Part shown: positions 54,198 to 64,000 of the stretch, piece after piece
Layout of the letters: each line of letters begins with the position of its first letter
Numbering within the stretch: position 1 is the stretch's first letter
Assembly (NCBI RefSeq): GCF_001039005.1
Contig: NZ_LDWR01000011.1
Coordinates: 186,001-250,000, forward strand
DNA from: Burkholderia cepacia
GTDB lineage: Bacteria > Pseudomonadota > Gammaproteobacteria > Burkholderiales > Burkholderiaceae
Length of the DNA: 64,000 nucleotides
Reading direction: 5' to 3'
The notes under the pieces: model-generated
What the model saw: only the letters and a program-made list of their open reading frames with translations
What the model was told of the DNA's origin: nothing
The model's database searches: none
Translations under genes and position numbers: made by a program

Positions 54198-57062
54198 TTA
54201 TTTCGCGATCGATGCGCTCTTCAGGCGGCCGAAAGCACCTTCGATCAGGGCCTTCTGCTGCTCGTAGTGCTTCGCGTAGTAGCCAACCGCCGGCGAGGCC
54301 GAAGCCGGACGGCCGCTGTATGCCAGCTTCTGCCCGTCCTTCATGCCTTCCTTCAGATGGTGCTCGACGTAGAACCAGGGACCCTGGTTCTGCGGCTCGT
54401 CCTGCACCCAGACCACTTCAGTCGCGTTCTCGTACTTCTTCATTTCCGTTTCGAACTGCTTGTGCGCGAACGGATACAGCTGCTCGATACGGATGATCGC
54501 GACGTCGTTCGCCTTCGCTTCGCGGCGATGTGCGACGAGGTCGTAATACACGCGGCCCGAGCATGCCAGCACGCGCTTGACCTTCTTCGCATCGATGCCG
54601 CCGTCGGTTTCGCCCAGCACCGGCTGGAACGAACCCTTCGCCAGTTCCGACAGGTCCGACACGGCTTCCTTGTGACGCAGCAGCGACTTCGGCGTCGCGA
54701 CGATCAGCGGCTTGCGGAACAGGCGGATCATCTGGCGGCGCAGCAGGTGGAAAATCTGCGCCGGCGTCGTCGGCTGAACGACCTGCATGTTGTGATCCGC
54801 GCACAGTTGCAGGAAACGCTCGATACGGGTCGACGAGTGCTCCGGACCCTGGCCTTCATAGCCGTGCGGCAGCAGCATCGTGAGACCCGACACGCGGCCC
54901 CACTTCACTTCGCCCGACGAGATGAACTGGTCGATCACGACCTGCGCGCCGTTGACGAAGTCGCCGAACTGCGCTTCCCACAGCACGAGCGTGTTCGGCT
55001 CGGCGGTCGAGTAACCGTATTCGAAGCCCAGCACCGCTTCTTCCGACAGCACCGAGTCGATCACCGTGAACTTCGCCTGGCCTTCGGCGATGTTCTGCAG
55101 CGGCACGTACGTGCCGTCGTTCCAGCGCTCGCGGTTCTGGTCGTGCAGCACCGCGTGACGGTGCGTGAACGTGCCGCGACCCGAATCCTGGCCGGTCAGG
55201 CGTACCGAGTAGCCCGATGCGACGAGCGACGCGAACGCGAGGTGCTCGCCCATGCCCCAGTCGAGCGGCTGGTCGCCACGCGCCATGTTGCGGCGGTCGT
55301 TGATCACGCGTTCGACGAGCGGGTGAACCTTGAAGTTCTCCGGAACCGTCGTGATGCGTTCACCGAGGCGCTTCAGTTCGGCGAGCGGCACGGCCGTGTC
55401 GGCTGCGTCCGTCCACTTGCGGTTCAGGAACGGCACCCAGTCGACCGCGTACTTGCTCTTGTAGTTCGACAGGACCGGGTCGACCGTGTGGTGACCGTCG
55501 TCCATCGCCTTGCGGTACGCCTTCACGAAGTTGTCGGCGTCTTCCGCGGTGATCACGCCCTGCTGCACGAGCTTCTCGGCGTACAGCGCACGGGTGCCCG
55601 GGTGCTGCGCGATCTTCTTGTACATCAGCGGCTGCGTGACGGCCGGCGTGTCCTGCTCGTTGTGACCCAGCTTGCGGAAGCAGACGATGTCGATCACGAC
55701 ATCCTTGTGGAACTGCATCCGGTAATCGATCGCGATCTGCGTCGCGAGGATCACGGCTTCCGGATCGTCGCCGTTCACGTGCAGCACCGGCGCCTCGATC
55801 ATCTTGACCACGTCGGTACAGTACAGCGTCGAACGCGCATCGCGCGGGTCGGACGTCGTGAAGCCGATCTGGTTGTTGATGACGATGTGCAGCGTGCCGT
55901 GCGTGCCGTAACCGCGCGTCTGCGCAAGGTTCAGCGTTTCCATCACGACGCCCTGGCCCGCGAAGGCCGCGTCGCCGTGGATCTGCACCGGCAGCACCTG
56001 CAGGCCGTCTTCGTCGCCGCGACGGTCCATCCGCGCCTTCGCGGAACCTTCGACCACCGGGTTCACGATTTCGAGGTGCGACGGGTTGAACGCGAGCGAC
56101 AGGTGGACCGGGCCGCCTTCCGTCGACACGTCCGACGAGAAGCCCTTGTGGTACTTCACGTCGCCGGCCGGCAGGTCGTCGACGTGCTTGCCTTCGAATT
56201 CGGCGAACAGGTCGGCCGGCATCTTGCCCAGCGTGTTGACCAGCACGTTCAGGCGGCCGCGGTGGGCCATGCCGATGATGATTTCCTGCACGCCGCGCTT
56301 ACCCGCGTGCTGGACGACTTCGTCCATCGACGCGATGAAGCTTTCGCCGCCTTCGAGCGAGAAGCGCTTCTGGCCGACGTACTTGGTGTGCAGGTAGCGC
56401 TCGAGGCCTTCAGCGGCCGTCAGGCGATTCAGGATGTGCTTCTTCTCGCCTGCCGAGAAGTTCGGCGTCGCGCGGGTCGACTCCAGACGCTCCTGCCACC
56501 AGCGCTTCTGCTCCGGATCGCTGATGTACATGTACTCGGCGCCGATCGTGCCGCAGTACGTGTCGCGCAGACCCTTGACGATGTCGCGCAGCGAAGCCTG
56601 GTCGAAACCGAAATACAGGTTGCTCGCGCTGTACGTCTGGTCGAGGTCGCCTTCGGAGAAGTCGTAGAACGCGGGTTCGAGTTCGGGAATGGCGGGACGT
56701 TCGCGACGCTTCAGCGGATCCAGATTGGCCCATTGCGAACCAAGGAAGCGATATGCGCTGATGAGGGACTGGACGTGGACTTGCTTGCGCGCCGCGGCCA
56801 GATTGGTGCCGCTTTCGCGCGGGATGAAGGCATTGGCCTTCGCTCGCTCGGCGAACGATTCGACGATCGGGAAATGCGCGACGTCATTGGCATTCGAACC
56901 GTCCGTTGCAGGCACATTCTGCAGCGCGTCGAAATACTCTCGCCAGTTCTCGGGCACTGACGCCGGATTATTGAGGTATGCATCGTACAGTTCTTCAACG
57001 TACGAAGCATTGCCGCCGAACAGATAGGAGTTCAGCTGAAACTGCTTCATTACATCTGACAT
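54198..57062 (-). CDS. sucA: 2-Oxoglutarate dehydrogenase E1
   Basis: Thiamine diphosphate-dependent dehydrogenase of the citric acid cycle, 954 residues. N-terminal FGGNASYVEELYDAYLNNPASVPENWREYFDAL, mid-region MAHRGRLNVLVNTLGK, GDAAFAGQGVVMETLNLAQ (ThDP motif), FRKLGHNEQDTPAVTQPLMY, and C-terminal HGYEGQGPEHSSTRIERFLQL. First gene of the operon, 135 bases before odhB. Confidence 0.97.
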   Translation of the reverse strand: MSDVMKQFQLNSYLFGGNASYVEELYDAYLNNPASVPENWREYFDALQNVPATDGSNANDVAHFPIVESFAERAKANAFIPRESGTNLAAARKQVHVQSLISAYRFLGSQWANLDPLKRRERPAIPELEPAFYDFSEGDLDQTYSASNLYFGFDQASLRDIVKGLRDTYCGTIGAEYMYISDPEQKRWWQERLESTRATPNFSAGEKKHILNRLTAAEGLERYLHTKYVGQKRFSLEGGESFIASMDEVVQHAGKRGVQEIIIGMAHRGRLNVLVNTLGKMPADLFAEFEGKHVDDLPAGDVKYHKGFSSDVSTEGGPVHLSLAFNPSHLEIVNPVVEGSAKARMDRRGDEDGLQVLPVQIHGDAAFAGQGVVMETLNLAQTRGYGTHGTLHIVINNQIGFTTSDPRDARSTLYCTDVVKMIEAPVLHVNGDDPEAVILATQIAIDYRMQFHKDVVIDIVCFRKLGHNEQDTPAVTQPLMYKKIAQHPGTRALYAEKLVQQGVITAEDADNFVKAYRKAMDDGHHTVDPVLSNYKSKYAVDWVPFLNRKWTDAADTAVPLAELKRLGERITTVPENFKVHPLVERVINDRRNMARGDQPLDWGMGEHLAFASLVASGYSVRLTGQDSGRGTFTHRHAVLHDQNRERWNDGTYVPLQNIAEGQAKFTVIDSVLSEEAVLGFEYGYSTAEPNTLVLWEAQFGDFVNGAQVVIDQFISSGEVKWGRVSGLTMLLPHGYEGQGPEHSSTRIERFLQLCADHNMQVVQPTTPAQIFHLLRRQMIRLFRKPLIVATPKSLLRHKEAVSDLSELAKGSFQPVLGETDGGIDAKKVKRVLACSGRVYYDLVAHRREAKANDVAIIRIEQLYPFAHKQFETEMKKYENATEVVWVQDEPQNQGPWFYVEHHLKEGMKDGQKLAYSGRPASASPAVGYYAKHYEQQKALIEGAFGRLKSASIAK

Positions 57063-57324
57063 TTTACGCTCACCTTTCTTCGAGCTTCTCGAGAAATAGC
57101 GGGTTACTCAACCTTCCGCGACACGGCCTGACCGTTTAGCGGATTGCGAATCAAGTCTTGCTTGGAAGGACCTAAAACTTGCGTGCGCGCAGCATATCAC
57201 AGAACCGATACCAAAGTTCACGGCGAAATGTGCCTGAAAGCACCGCGTGGCGGGGTTTTGCCGGATTGCCACGCGCCCCGGTAACAGTGCTTTGCGGACA
57301 ACCCGATTGCGCTCCGCGCAGATG
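57063..57324. other. Upstream region of the sucA operon
   Basis: About 260 bases between typA's terminator and sucA. It should hold the promoter of the dehydrogenase operon. I see no clear operator, and no gene. Confidence 0.4.
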
Positions 57325-57356
57325 CAAAAAAGGCTGCCCGGGGGCAGCCTTTTCCG
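57325..57356 (-). terminator. Terminator of typA
   Basis: AAAAGGCTGCCC pairs with GGGCAGCCTTTT around a two-base loop, with A-run on the left and T-run on the right (so T-run on the minus strand). It lies about 25 bases after the typA stop and works in both directions in form. Confidence 0.85.
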
Positions 57357-57381
57357 TCATGCACGGGAACGGTCGAAACGC

Positions 57382-59208
<1,827 letters not shown>

Positions 59209-59470
59209 AGAAACCTGGAAATCGTTTGAACGCGCAAACGCGCCCGCTCGTTTTCACGGGCGCGCGCATTGCAGTTTGGAAAGCATGAAATTATAGCACG
59301 TGGGCGTGTCGAGAGCTGGCGAGTACGTTGCAGCGCAACAAATCGGGCCTGCCCACCCTCCCCCGAACGCGCAAATCGACTGAAGGCGCCGCCTTCGGCA
59401 AGCCGAAAAACCTTACCACGACAAGGGCTTCTTGCAACACAAAGCGCGCCCTTTGCCGTTCGATTAACAT

Positions 59471-59519
59471 TTGCCGCGGCAAGCAATTGTACCTATACTG
59501 CTGCCTAGTCAACTATTGC
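59471..59519 (+). promoter_or_regulatory. Promoter and candidate operator of the MarR gene
   Basis: TTGCCG (59471-59476), 17-base spacer, TATACT (59494-59499). CAACTATTGC at 59510-59519 sits at the expected start and recurs, inverted, as part of AATAGTTGC at 60024-60032 before the efflux genes. Shared sites would let one MarR repressor act on itself and on the pump. The remaining part of 59209-59470 shows no gene. Confidence 0.6.
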
Positions 59520-59533
59520 AGTTTCAGGTTTTT

Positions 59534-60025
59534 ATGTCGGATTCCTCTACCTCATCGCCCGTTTCGCCGCTGTCTTCGTATCAGATGAACGACAGCGTCG
59601 GTTATCTGATGTCGCGCGTGAAGTCGGTGATGACCAACCTCGTCACGCAACGTACGCAGGAAGAGCTCGGCATCACGGGCACGCAGGCGAGCATGCTGTT
59701 CATGATCGCGGTCGGCAAGTGCTCGACGGCCGCCGAACTCGCGCGCGAATACGGGATCGATGCGAGCGCGGTCACGCGCCTGCTCGACCGGGTCGAAAAA
59801 CGCGGCCTGCTGTCCCGCGTCCGCAGCATCGAGGATCGGCGCGTCGTGCGCCTCGAGCTGACCGACGAAGGCCGCGCGCTTGCCGAACGGCTGCCGCCCA
59901 TTTTCCGCAGCGTGCTCGACCAGGTGCTGGACGGGTTCACGCCGGAAGAAGTCGGGTTCCTGAAGAGCATGCTGCGCCGCATTCTCAGCAACTATTGCGA
60001 GACGGCCGGCGGCAGCATCGCGTAA
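59534..60025 (+). CDS. MarR-family transcriptional repressor of the efflux operon
   Basis: 163-residue winged-helix repressor. After a Ser-rich N-terminus: YLMSRVKSVMTNLVTQRTQEELGITGTQASMLFMIAVGKCSTAAELAREYGIDASAVTRLLDRVEKRGLLSRVRSIEDRRVVRLELTDEGRAL, the full MarR recognition helix and wing (DRRVVRLELT). ATG start preceded by AGG; an alternative start is MNDSVGY at residue 18. Followed by NodT, EmrA and EmrB-like genes, so it likely controls drug efflux. Confidence 0.9.
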   Translation: MSDSSTSSPVSPLSSYQMNDSVGYLMSRVKSVMTNLVTQRTQEELGITGTQASMLFMIAVGKCSTAAELAREYGIDASAVTRLLDRVEKRGLLSRVRSIEDRRVVRLELTDEGRALAERLPPIFRSVLDQVLDGFTPEEVGFLKSMLRRILSNYCETAGGSIA

Positions 60026-60042
60026 TAGTTGCCATAACAATT
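60024..60042. promoter_or_regulatory. Candidate MarR operator before the efflux genes
   Basis: AATAGTTGC at 60024-60032 is the inverted copy of the element near 59510-59519, and continues into an imperfect palindrome TAGTTG-CCATAA-CAATTA. The nearby GCAACTATT at 59988-59996 inside marR makes a second inverted partner. Confidence 0.5.
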
Positions 60043-60112
60043 ACTTTTGACAGATTAATGTAAGGAAATCCTTGCAGTGTCCATCATTCATTCCGAGTCA
60101 GGGGTCAGCGCG

Positions 60113-61609
60113 ATGAAAACCTCCCCGTTGTCCGTGCGCACCGGGTCGTGCCGCACCGCCGTCGCCGCCGCGGTCGCCGCACTCGCGCTGGCGGGCTGCG
60201 CGAACTACATCGGCATCAAGAGCGACAAGCAGATCGCCCCCGCGTCGCAATTCGAATCCGCCCAGAGCCTGCCGGCCCAGGGCGGCCAGTGGCCGGCGCT
60301 CGACTGGGCCAGCCAGTTCGGCGATCCGCAATTGCCGAAGCTGATCGACGAGGCCCTTCAGGGCAGTCCGTCGATCGCGCAGGCGCAGGCGCGCATCGCG
60401 AAGGCGTCGTCGTACATCGAATCGTCGCGTTCGAACCTGCTGCCGAAGGCCGAGGCCAGCTATTCGTGGACGCGCGAGCTGTATTCGTCGAACGCGCTGT
60501 TCCCGCCGCCTTACGGCGGCCAGTGGTACAGCGAGAACAACGTGCTCGCGAGCGCATCGTGGGAACTCGACCTGTGGGGCAAGAACCGCGAACGCCTGCA
60601 CACCGCCGTGTCGCAGGAAAAGGCGGCCGAAGCCGACATGCAGCAGGCACGCATCACGCTCGCATCGTCGGTCGCGCGCACCTATAACTCGCTCGCGCAG
60701 CTCTATGCGCTGCGCGACATCGCGCAACGCGAGATCTCCAACCGCGAGACGGTCGGCAAGATCACCGACGGCCGCGTGTCGGCCGGCCTGGATACCAACG
60801 TCGAACGCCAGACGGCCCGCGGCAATATCGCGACGACCCAGGCTTCGCTGTCGGATCTCGACGGCCAGATCACGACCGTGCGCTATCAACTCGCCGCGCT
60901 GCTCGGCAAGGGTCCGGATCGCGGGCTGCAGATCGCGGCGCCCGTGATGAACCCCAGCGGCGCAGTCGCGCTGCCCGGCAACCTGCCGGCTGACCTCGTC
61001 TCGCGCCGCCCCGACATCGTCGCCGCGCGCTGGCAGGTCGAGGCCGCGATGCACGACGTGAAGGAAGCGAAAGCCGAGTTCTACCCCGACGTGAACCTCG
61101 CGGCCGGCTTCGGCTTCGATGCGTTCGGCTGGGGCAAATTCCTGAACTTCGCGAGCCGCCAGGCGCAGTTCGGCCCGGCGATCCACCTGCCGATCTTCGA
61201 CGCCGGCGCGCTGCGCGCACAGCTCAAGGGTCGCTATGCGGACTTCGACCTGTCGGTGGCGAACTACAACCAGACGCTGATCAACGCGCTGAACGACGTC
61301 GCGACGCAAGTCGCGTCGATCCGCTCGGTCGATCGCCAGATGGGCGACGCGCAACGCGCACTCGACGCGTCGACGCGCGCGTACGATCTCGCCGTGATTC
61401 GCTACAAGGCCGGCCTGTCGCCGCAACTGCAGGTGCTGACCGCGGACAGCAACCGCCTCGCATCGGAGCAGACGGTGACCAACCTGAAGATGCGCCGACG
61501 CGACATGCAGCTTGCGCTGATCAAGGCGCTGGGCGGCGGGTTCGACGCGACCGGCACGCCGCTCGCCTCGCCCGACGCCGACAAGCCGACAAAACAGGCC
61601 GCCAACTGA
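60113..61609 (+). CDS. NodT-family outer-membrane efflux lipoprotein
   Basis: TolC-like channel, 498 residues. Lipobox LALAGC with Cys at about 29, then the OEP repeats: PALDWASQFGDPQLPKLIDEALQGSPSIAQAQARIAKA, SWELDLWGKNRERL, and RPDIVAARWQVEAAMHDVKEAKAEFYPDVNLAAGFG, characteristic of NodT channels. ATG at 60113 chosen with AGGGG eight bases upstream; an earlier GTG is in frame. Partner for the EmrA/EmrB-like genes downstream. Confidence 0.92.
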   Translation: MKTSPLSVRTGSCRTAVAAAVAALALAGCANYIGIKSDKQIAPASQFESAQSLPAQGGQWPALDWASQFGDPQLPKLIDEALQGSPSIAQAQARIAKASSYIESSRSNLLPKAEASYSWTRELYSSNALFPPPYGGQWYSENNVLASASWELDLWGKNRERLHTAVSQEKAAEADMQQARITLASSVARTYNSLAQLYALRDIAQREISNRETVGKITDGRVSAGLDTNVERQTARGNIATTQASLSDLDGQITTVRYQLAALLGKGPDRGLQIAAPVMNPSGAVALPGNLPADLVSRRPDIVAARWQVEAAMHDVKEAKAEFYPDVNLAAGFGFDAFGWGKFLNFASRQAQFGPAIHLPIFDAGALRAQLKGRYADFDLSVANYNQTLINALNDVATQVASIRSVDRQMGDAQRALDASTRAYDLAVIRYKAGLSPQLQVLTADSNRLASEQTVTNLKMRRRDMQLALIKALGGGFDATGTPLASPDADKPTKQAAN

Positions 61610-61661
61610 TCCGGCGCCACCACTACGCAGACACTCGAAATAACGGACGGAGAAAATCGCC

Positions 61662-62879
61662 ATGAGCGACCCTCAACAAAACGCCGCCAGCGCACAGTCG
61701 CAGAACAACGGGAAGCGCAAGCGGATGATGACGCTGCTCGTCGCGGTCATCGTGATCGCGGCCATCGCGTACGGCCTGTACTACTTCCTCGTCGCCCGCT
61801 TCCATGAAGGAACCGACGATGCCTACGTGAACGGCAACGTCGTGCAGATCACGCCGCAGGTCACCGGCACCGTGATCGCCGTGAAGGCCGACGATACGCA
61901 GACCGTCAAGGCCGGCGATCCGCTGGTCGTGCTCGACCCGGCCGATTCGCAGGTCGCGCTGCAGCAGGCGGAAGCCAACCTCGCGCAGACGGTGCGCCAG
62001 GTGCGCGGCCTGTTCGTCAACGACGACCAGTACCGCGCGCAGGTTGCGCTGCGCCAGTCCGACCTGTCGAAGGCCGACGACGACCTGCGCCGCCGCATGG
62101 CCGTTGCACAGACGGGCGCGGTGTCGCAGGAAGAAATCTCGCATGCGCGTGACGCCGTGAAGGCCGCGCAGGCGTCGCTCGACGCCGCGCAGCAGCAGCT
62201 CGCATCGAACCGCGCGCTGACCGCGAACACGACGGTCGCATCGCACCCGAACGTGCTCGCCGCGGCGTCGAAGGTTCGCGACGCCTACCTCGCGAACGCG
62301 CGTAACGTGCTGCCCGCGCCGGTCACCGGTTATGTCGCGAAGCGCTCGGTGCAGGTTGGCCAGCGCGTGTCCCCGGGCACGCCGCTGATGTCGGTGGTGC
62401 CGCTGAATGCCGTGTGGGTCGACGCGAACTTCAAGGAAGTCCAGCTCAAGCACATGCGCATCGGCCAGCCGGTCGAACTGACGGCCGACATCTACGGCTC
62501 GTCGGTCCCCTACCACGGCAAGGTCGTCGGCTTCTCGGCCGGCACCGGCTCCGCGTTCTCGCTGCTGCCGGCACAGAATGCGACCGGCAACTGGATCAAG
62601 GTCGTGCAGCGCCTGCCGGTGCGTATCGAGCTCGACCCGAAGGATCTCGACAAGCATCCGCTGCGCATCGGCCTGTCGATGCAGGTCGACGTGGACATCA
62701 AGGACGAACGCGGCGACCAGCTCGTCAACGCGCCGAACACCGTCTACGAGACCAACGTGTTCGCGAAGTACGGCGACGAAGCCGACGCCGAAATCGCGCG
62801 CATCATCGCCGAGAACGCGGGCGGCAATGCAGCGGCACCGGCCGCGGCGAAGTCGAACAGCGCCGCGAAGATGATGTAA
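61662..62879 (+). CDS. EmrA/HlyD-type membrane fusion protein
   Basis: 405-residue periplasmic adaptor joining the pump to the NodT channel. N-terminal membrane anchor (LLVAVIVIAAIAYGLYYFLV), lipoyl-like domain (GTDDAYVNGNVVQITPQVTGTVIAVKADDTQTVKAGDPLVVLDPADSQVAL), alpha-hairpin coiled coil (about 95-185) and APVTGYVAKRSVQVGQRVSPGTPLMSVV beta-barrel. VDANFKEVQLKHMRIGQPVEL is the EmrA pattern. Lies 53 bases after the channel gene. Confidence 0.93.
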   Translation: MSDPQQNAASAQSQNNGKRKRMMTLLVAVIVIAAIAYGLYYFLVARFHEGTDDAYVNGNVVQITPQVTGTVIAVKADDTQTVKAGDPLVVLDPADSQVALQQAEANLAQTVRQVRGLFVNDDQYRAQVALRQSDLSKADDDLRRRMAVAQTGAVSQEEISHARDAVKAAQASLDAAQQQLASNRALTANTTVASHPNVLAAASKVRDAYLANARNVLPAPVTGYVAKRSVQVGQRVSPGTPLMSVVPLNAVWVDANFKEVQLKHMRIGQPVELTADIYGSSVPYHGKVVGFSAGTGSAFSLLPAQNATGNWIKVVQRLPVRIELDPKDLDKHPLRIGLSMQVDVDIKDERGDQLVNAPNTVYETNVFAKYGDEADAEIARIIAENAGGNAAAPAAAKSNSAAKMM

Positions 62880-62909
62880 CCGCTCCGACTCCGGAAAAAC
62901 TACCGACAC

Positions 62910-64000
62910 ATGGCACAGGCTCCTGTCTCCCACCCGCCCTTGCAGGGTGGGAAACTCGTGATCGGGACGATCGCGGTATCGCTCGCGGTGTTCATGAACG
63001 TGCTCGACACGTCCATCGCGAACGTCGCGATCCCGACCATCTCGGGCGACCTCGGCGTGTCGTCCGACCAGGGCACGTGGGTCATCACGTCGTTCGCGGT
63101 CGCGAACGCGATCTCCGTGCCGCTGACGGGCTGGCTGACCGACCGCTTCGGACAGGTTCGCCTGTTCCTCGCGTCGATCATCCTGTTCGTCATCTCGTCG
63201 TGGATGTGCGGACTCGCACCGAGCCTGCCGTTCCTGCTCGCGTCGCGCGTCCTCCAGGGTGCGGTCGCGGGGCCGATGATTCCGCTGTCGCAATCGCTGC
63301 TGCTGTCGAGTTACCCGCGTGCCAAGGCACCGATGGCGCTCGCGCTGTGGTCGATGACGACACTGATCGCGCCGGTCGCGGGCCCGATCCTCGGCGGCTG
63401 GATCTCGGACAACTACTCGTGGCCGTGGATCTTCTACGTGAACATCCCGGTCGGCATCGCCGCCGCACTCGCCACGTGGTCGATCTATCGCACGCGCGAA
63501 TCGACGGTGCGCCGCGCACCGATCGACGGCGTCGGCCTTGCGCTGCTCGTGCTGTGGGTCGGCTCGCTGCAGGTCATGCTCGACAAGGGCAAGGATCTGG
63601 ACTGGTTCGCGTCGACGACGATCGTCGCGCTCGCGCTGATCGCGATCATCTCGTTCGCGTTCTTCGTGATCTGGGAACTGACCGCCGAGCACCCCGTCGT
63701 CGACCTGTCGCTGTTCCGCCGGCGCAACTTCACGGGCGGCACGATCGCGCTGGCGGTCGGTTACGGGCTCTACTTCGGCAACCTCGTGCTGCTGCCGCTG
63801 TGGCTGCAGACCCAGATCGGCTACACGGCAACCGACGCCGGTCTCGTGATGGCGCCGGTCGGGCTGTTCGCGATCCTGCTGTCGCCGCTGACCGGCAAGT
63901 TCCTGCCGCGCACCGATCCGCGCTACATCGCGACCGCCGCATTTCTGATATTCGCGCTGTGCTTCTGGATGCGATCGGGGTACACGACGAGCGTCGACGA
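62910..64000 (+). CDS. EmrB-type DHA2 MFS drug exporter (partial)
   Basis: The start is clear and the gene runs off the end of the window; about 363 codons are present of a normal 510-530. ATG at 62910-62912, 30 bases after emrA. TM1 reads ISVSLAVFMNVLDTSIANVAIPTISGDLG-like (LAVFMNVLDTSIANVAIPTI), a DHA2 signature, then WVITSFAVANAISVPLTGWLTDRFGQVRLF and LQGAVAGPMIPLSQSLLLSSYP. With EmrA and NodT it forms a tripartite proton-driven pump. Confidence 0.93.
   Translation, partial: MAQAPVSHPPLQGGKLVIGTIAVSLAVFMNVLDTSIANVAIPTISGDLGVSSDQGTWVITSFAVANAISVPLTGWLTDRFGQVRLFLASIILFVISSWMCGLAPSLPFLLASRVLQGAVAGPMIPLSQSLLLSSYPRAKAPMALALWSMTTLIAPVAGPILGGWISDNYSWPWIFYVNIPVGIAAALATWSIYRTRESTVRRAPIDGVGLALLVLWVGSLQVMLDKGKDLDWFASTTIVALALIAIISFAFFVIWELTAEHPVVDLSLFRRRNFTGGTIALAVGYGLYFGNLVLLPLWLQTQIGYTATDAGLVMAPVGLFAILLSPLTGKFLPRTDPRYIATAAFLIFALCFWMRSGYTTSVD

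Noticed and set aside
51345-56960. Two plus-strand frames of about 900 codons opposite lpd-odhB and sucA
   Set aside because: Antisense shadows of highly conserved citric acid cycle genes.

Overview
The window is high-GC DNA with dense genes, and its gene set fits a chromosome of the Burkholderia cepacia complex (B. cenocepacia-like). The best markers are an Hfq of about 190 residues with a long Gly/Arg-rich tail (the Hfq2 type described in that group), a DUF2968 protein, a complete Tad pilus operon and the sucA-odhB-lpd operon. Assignment rests on protein recognition by eye; no database search was run.

Region 1 (1-9.3 kb): a short type II secretion/type IV pilus-like cluster on the minus strand (GspG-like pseudopilin, lytic transglycosylase, GspF-like, GspE-like, and the start of another gene that leaves the window). 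It lies next to a divergent chitin module: a GbpA-type lytic polysaccharide monooxygenase and a large GH18 chitinase with two chitin-binding modules. Region 2 (9.3-13.9 kb): an orphan CHASE2 histidine kinase, then two near-identical promoter-tRNA-Leu(CAG)-terminator cassettes flanking a flavodoxin-like reductase, followed by broken tRNA 3' ends with their own terminators. Region 3 (13.9-19.9 kb): a sugar operon (ROK repressor, ABC ATPase, permease, binding protein, PfkB kinase) with a perfect palindromic operator over its promoter.

Region 4 (19.9-29.6 kb): SulP transporter with a ParB-like partner, a GNAT acetyltransferase, an MFS carrier, a PsrA-like TetR regulator with a FadD acyl-CoA ligase, a DUF1571 protein, a small secreted protein and hfq2. 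Region 5 (29.6-43.1 kb): a Tad/Flp pilus operon on the minus strand, from flp through tadV, tadE, cpaB, secretin, tadZ, tadA, tadB, tadC, tadD, DUF3613 and tadG, ending with a sigma-54 activator and a DUF2968 protein.

Region 6 (43.1-49 kb) is the most interesting part. Divergent from flp there is a consensus sigma-54 promoter preceded by two palindromes. It drives two repeat-rich lipoproteins (one with collagen-like Gly-Thr-Ser triplets and 75-bp tandem repeats) and a two-partner-secretion outer-membrane transporter that has no ordinary TpsA partner nearby. The sigma-54 activator at the end of the Tad operon is the natural candidate regulator, so pilus and surface lipoproteins may form one adhesion programme.

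Region 7 (49-64 kb): DUF2147 protein, a transposase-derived remnant, zapE, the 2-oxoglutarate dehydrogenase operon (lpd, odhB, sucA), typA, and a MarR-controlled EmrAB/NodT-type tripartite efflux operon whose inner-membrane pump runs off the end of the window.
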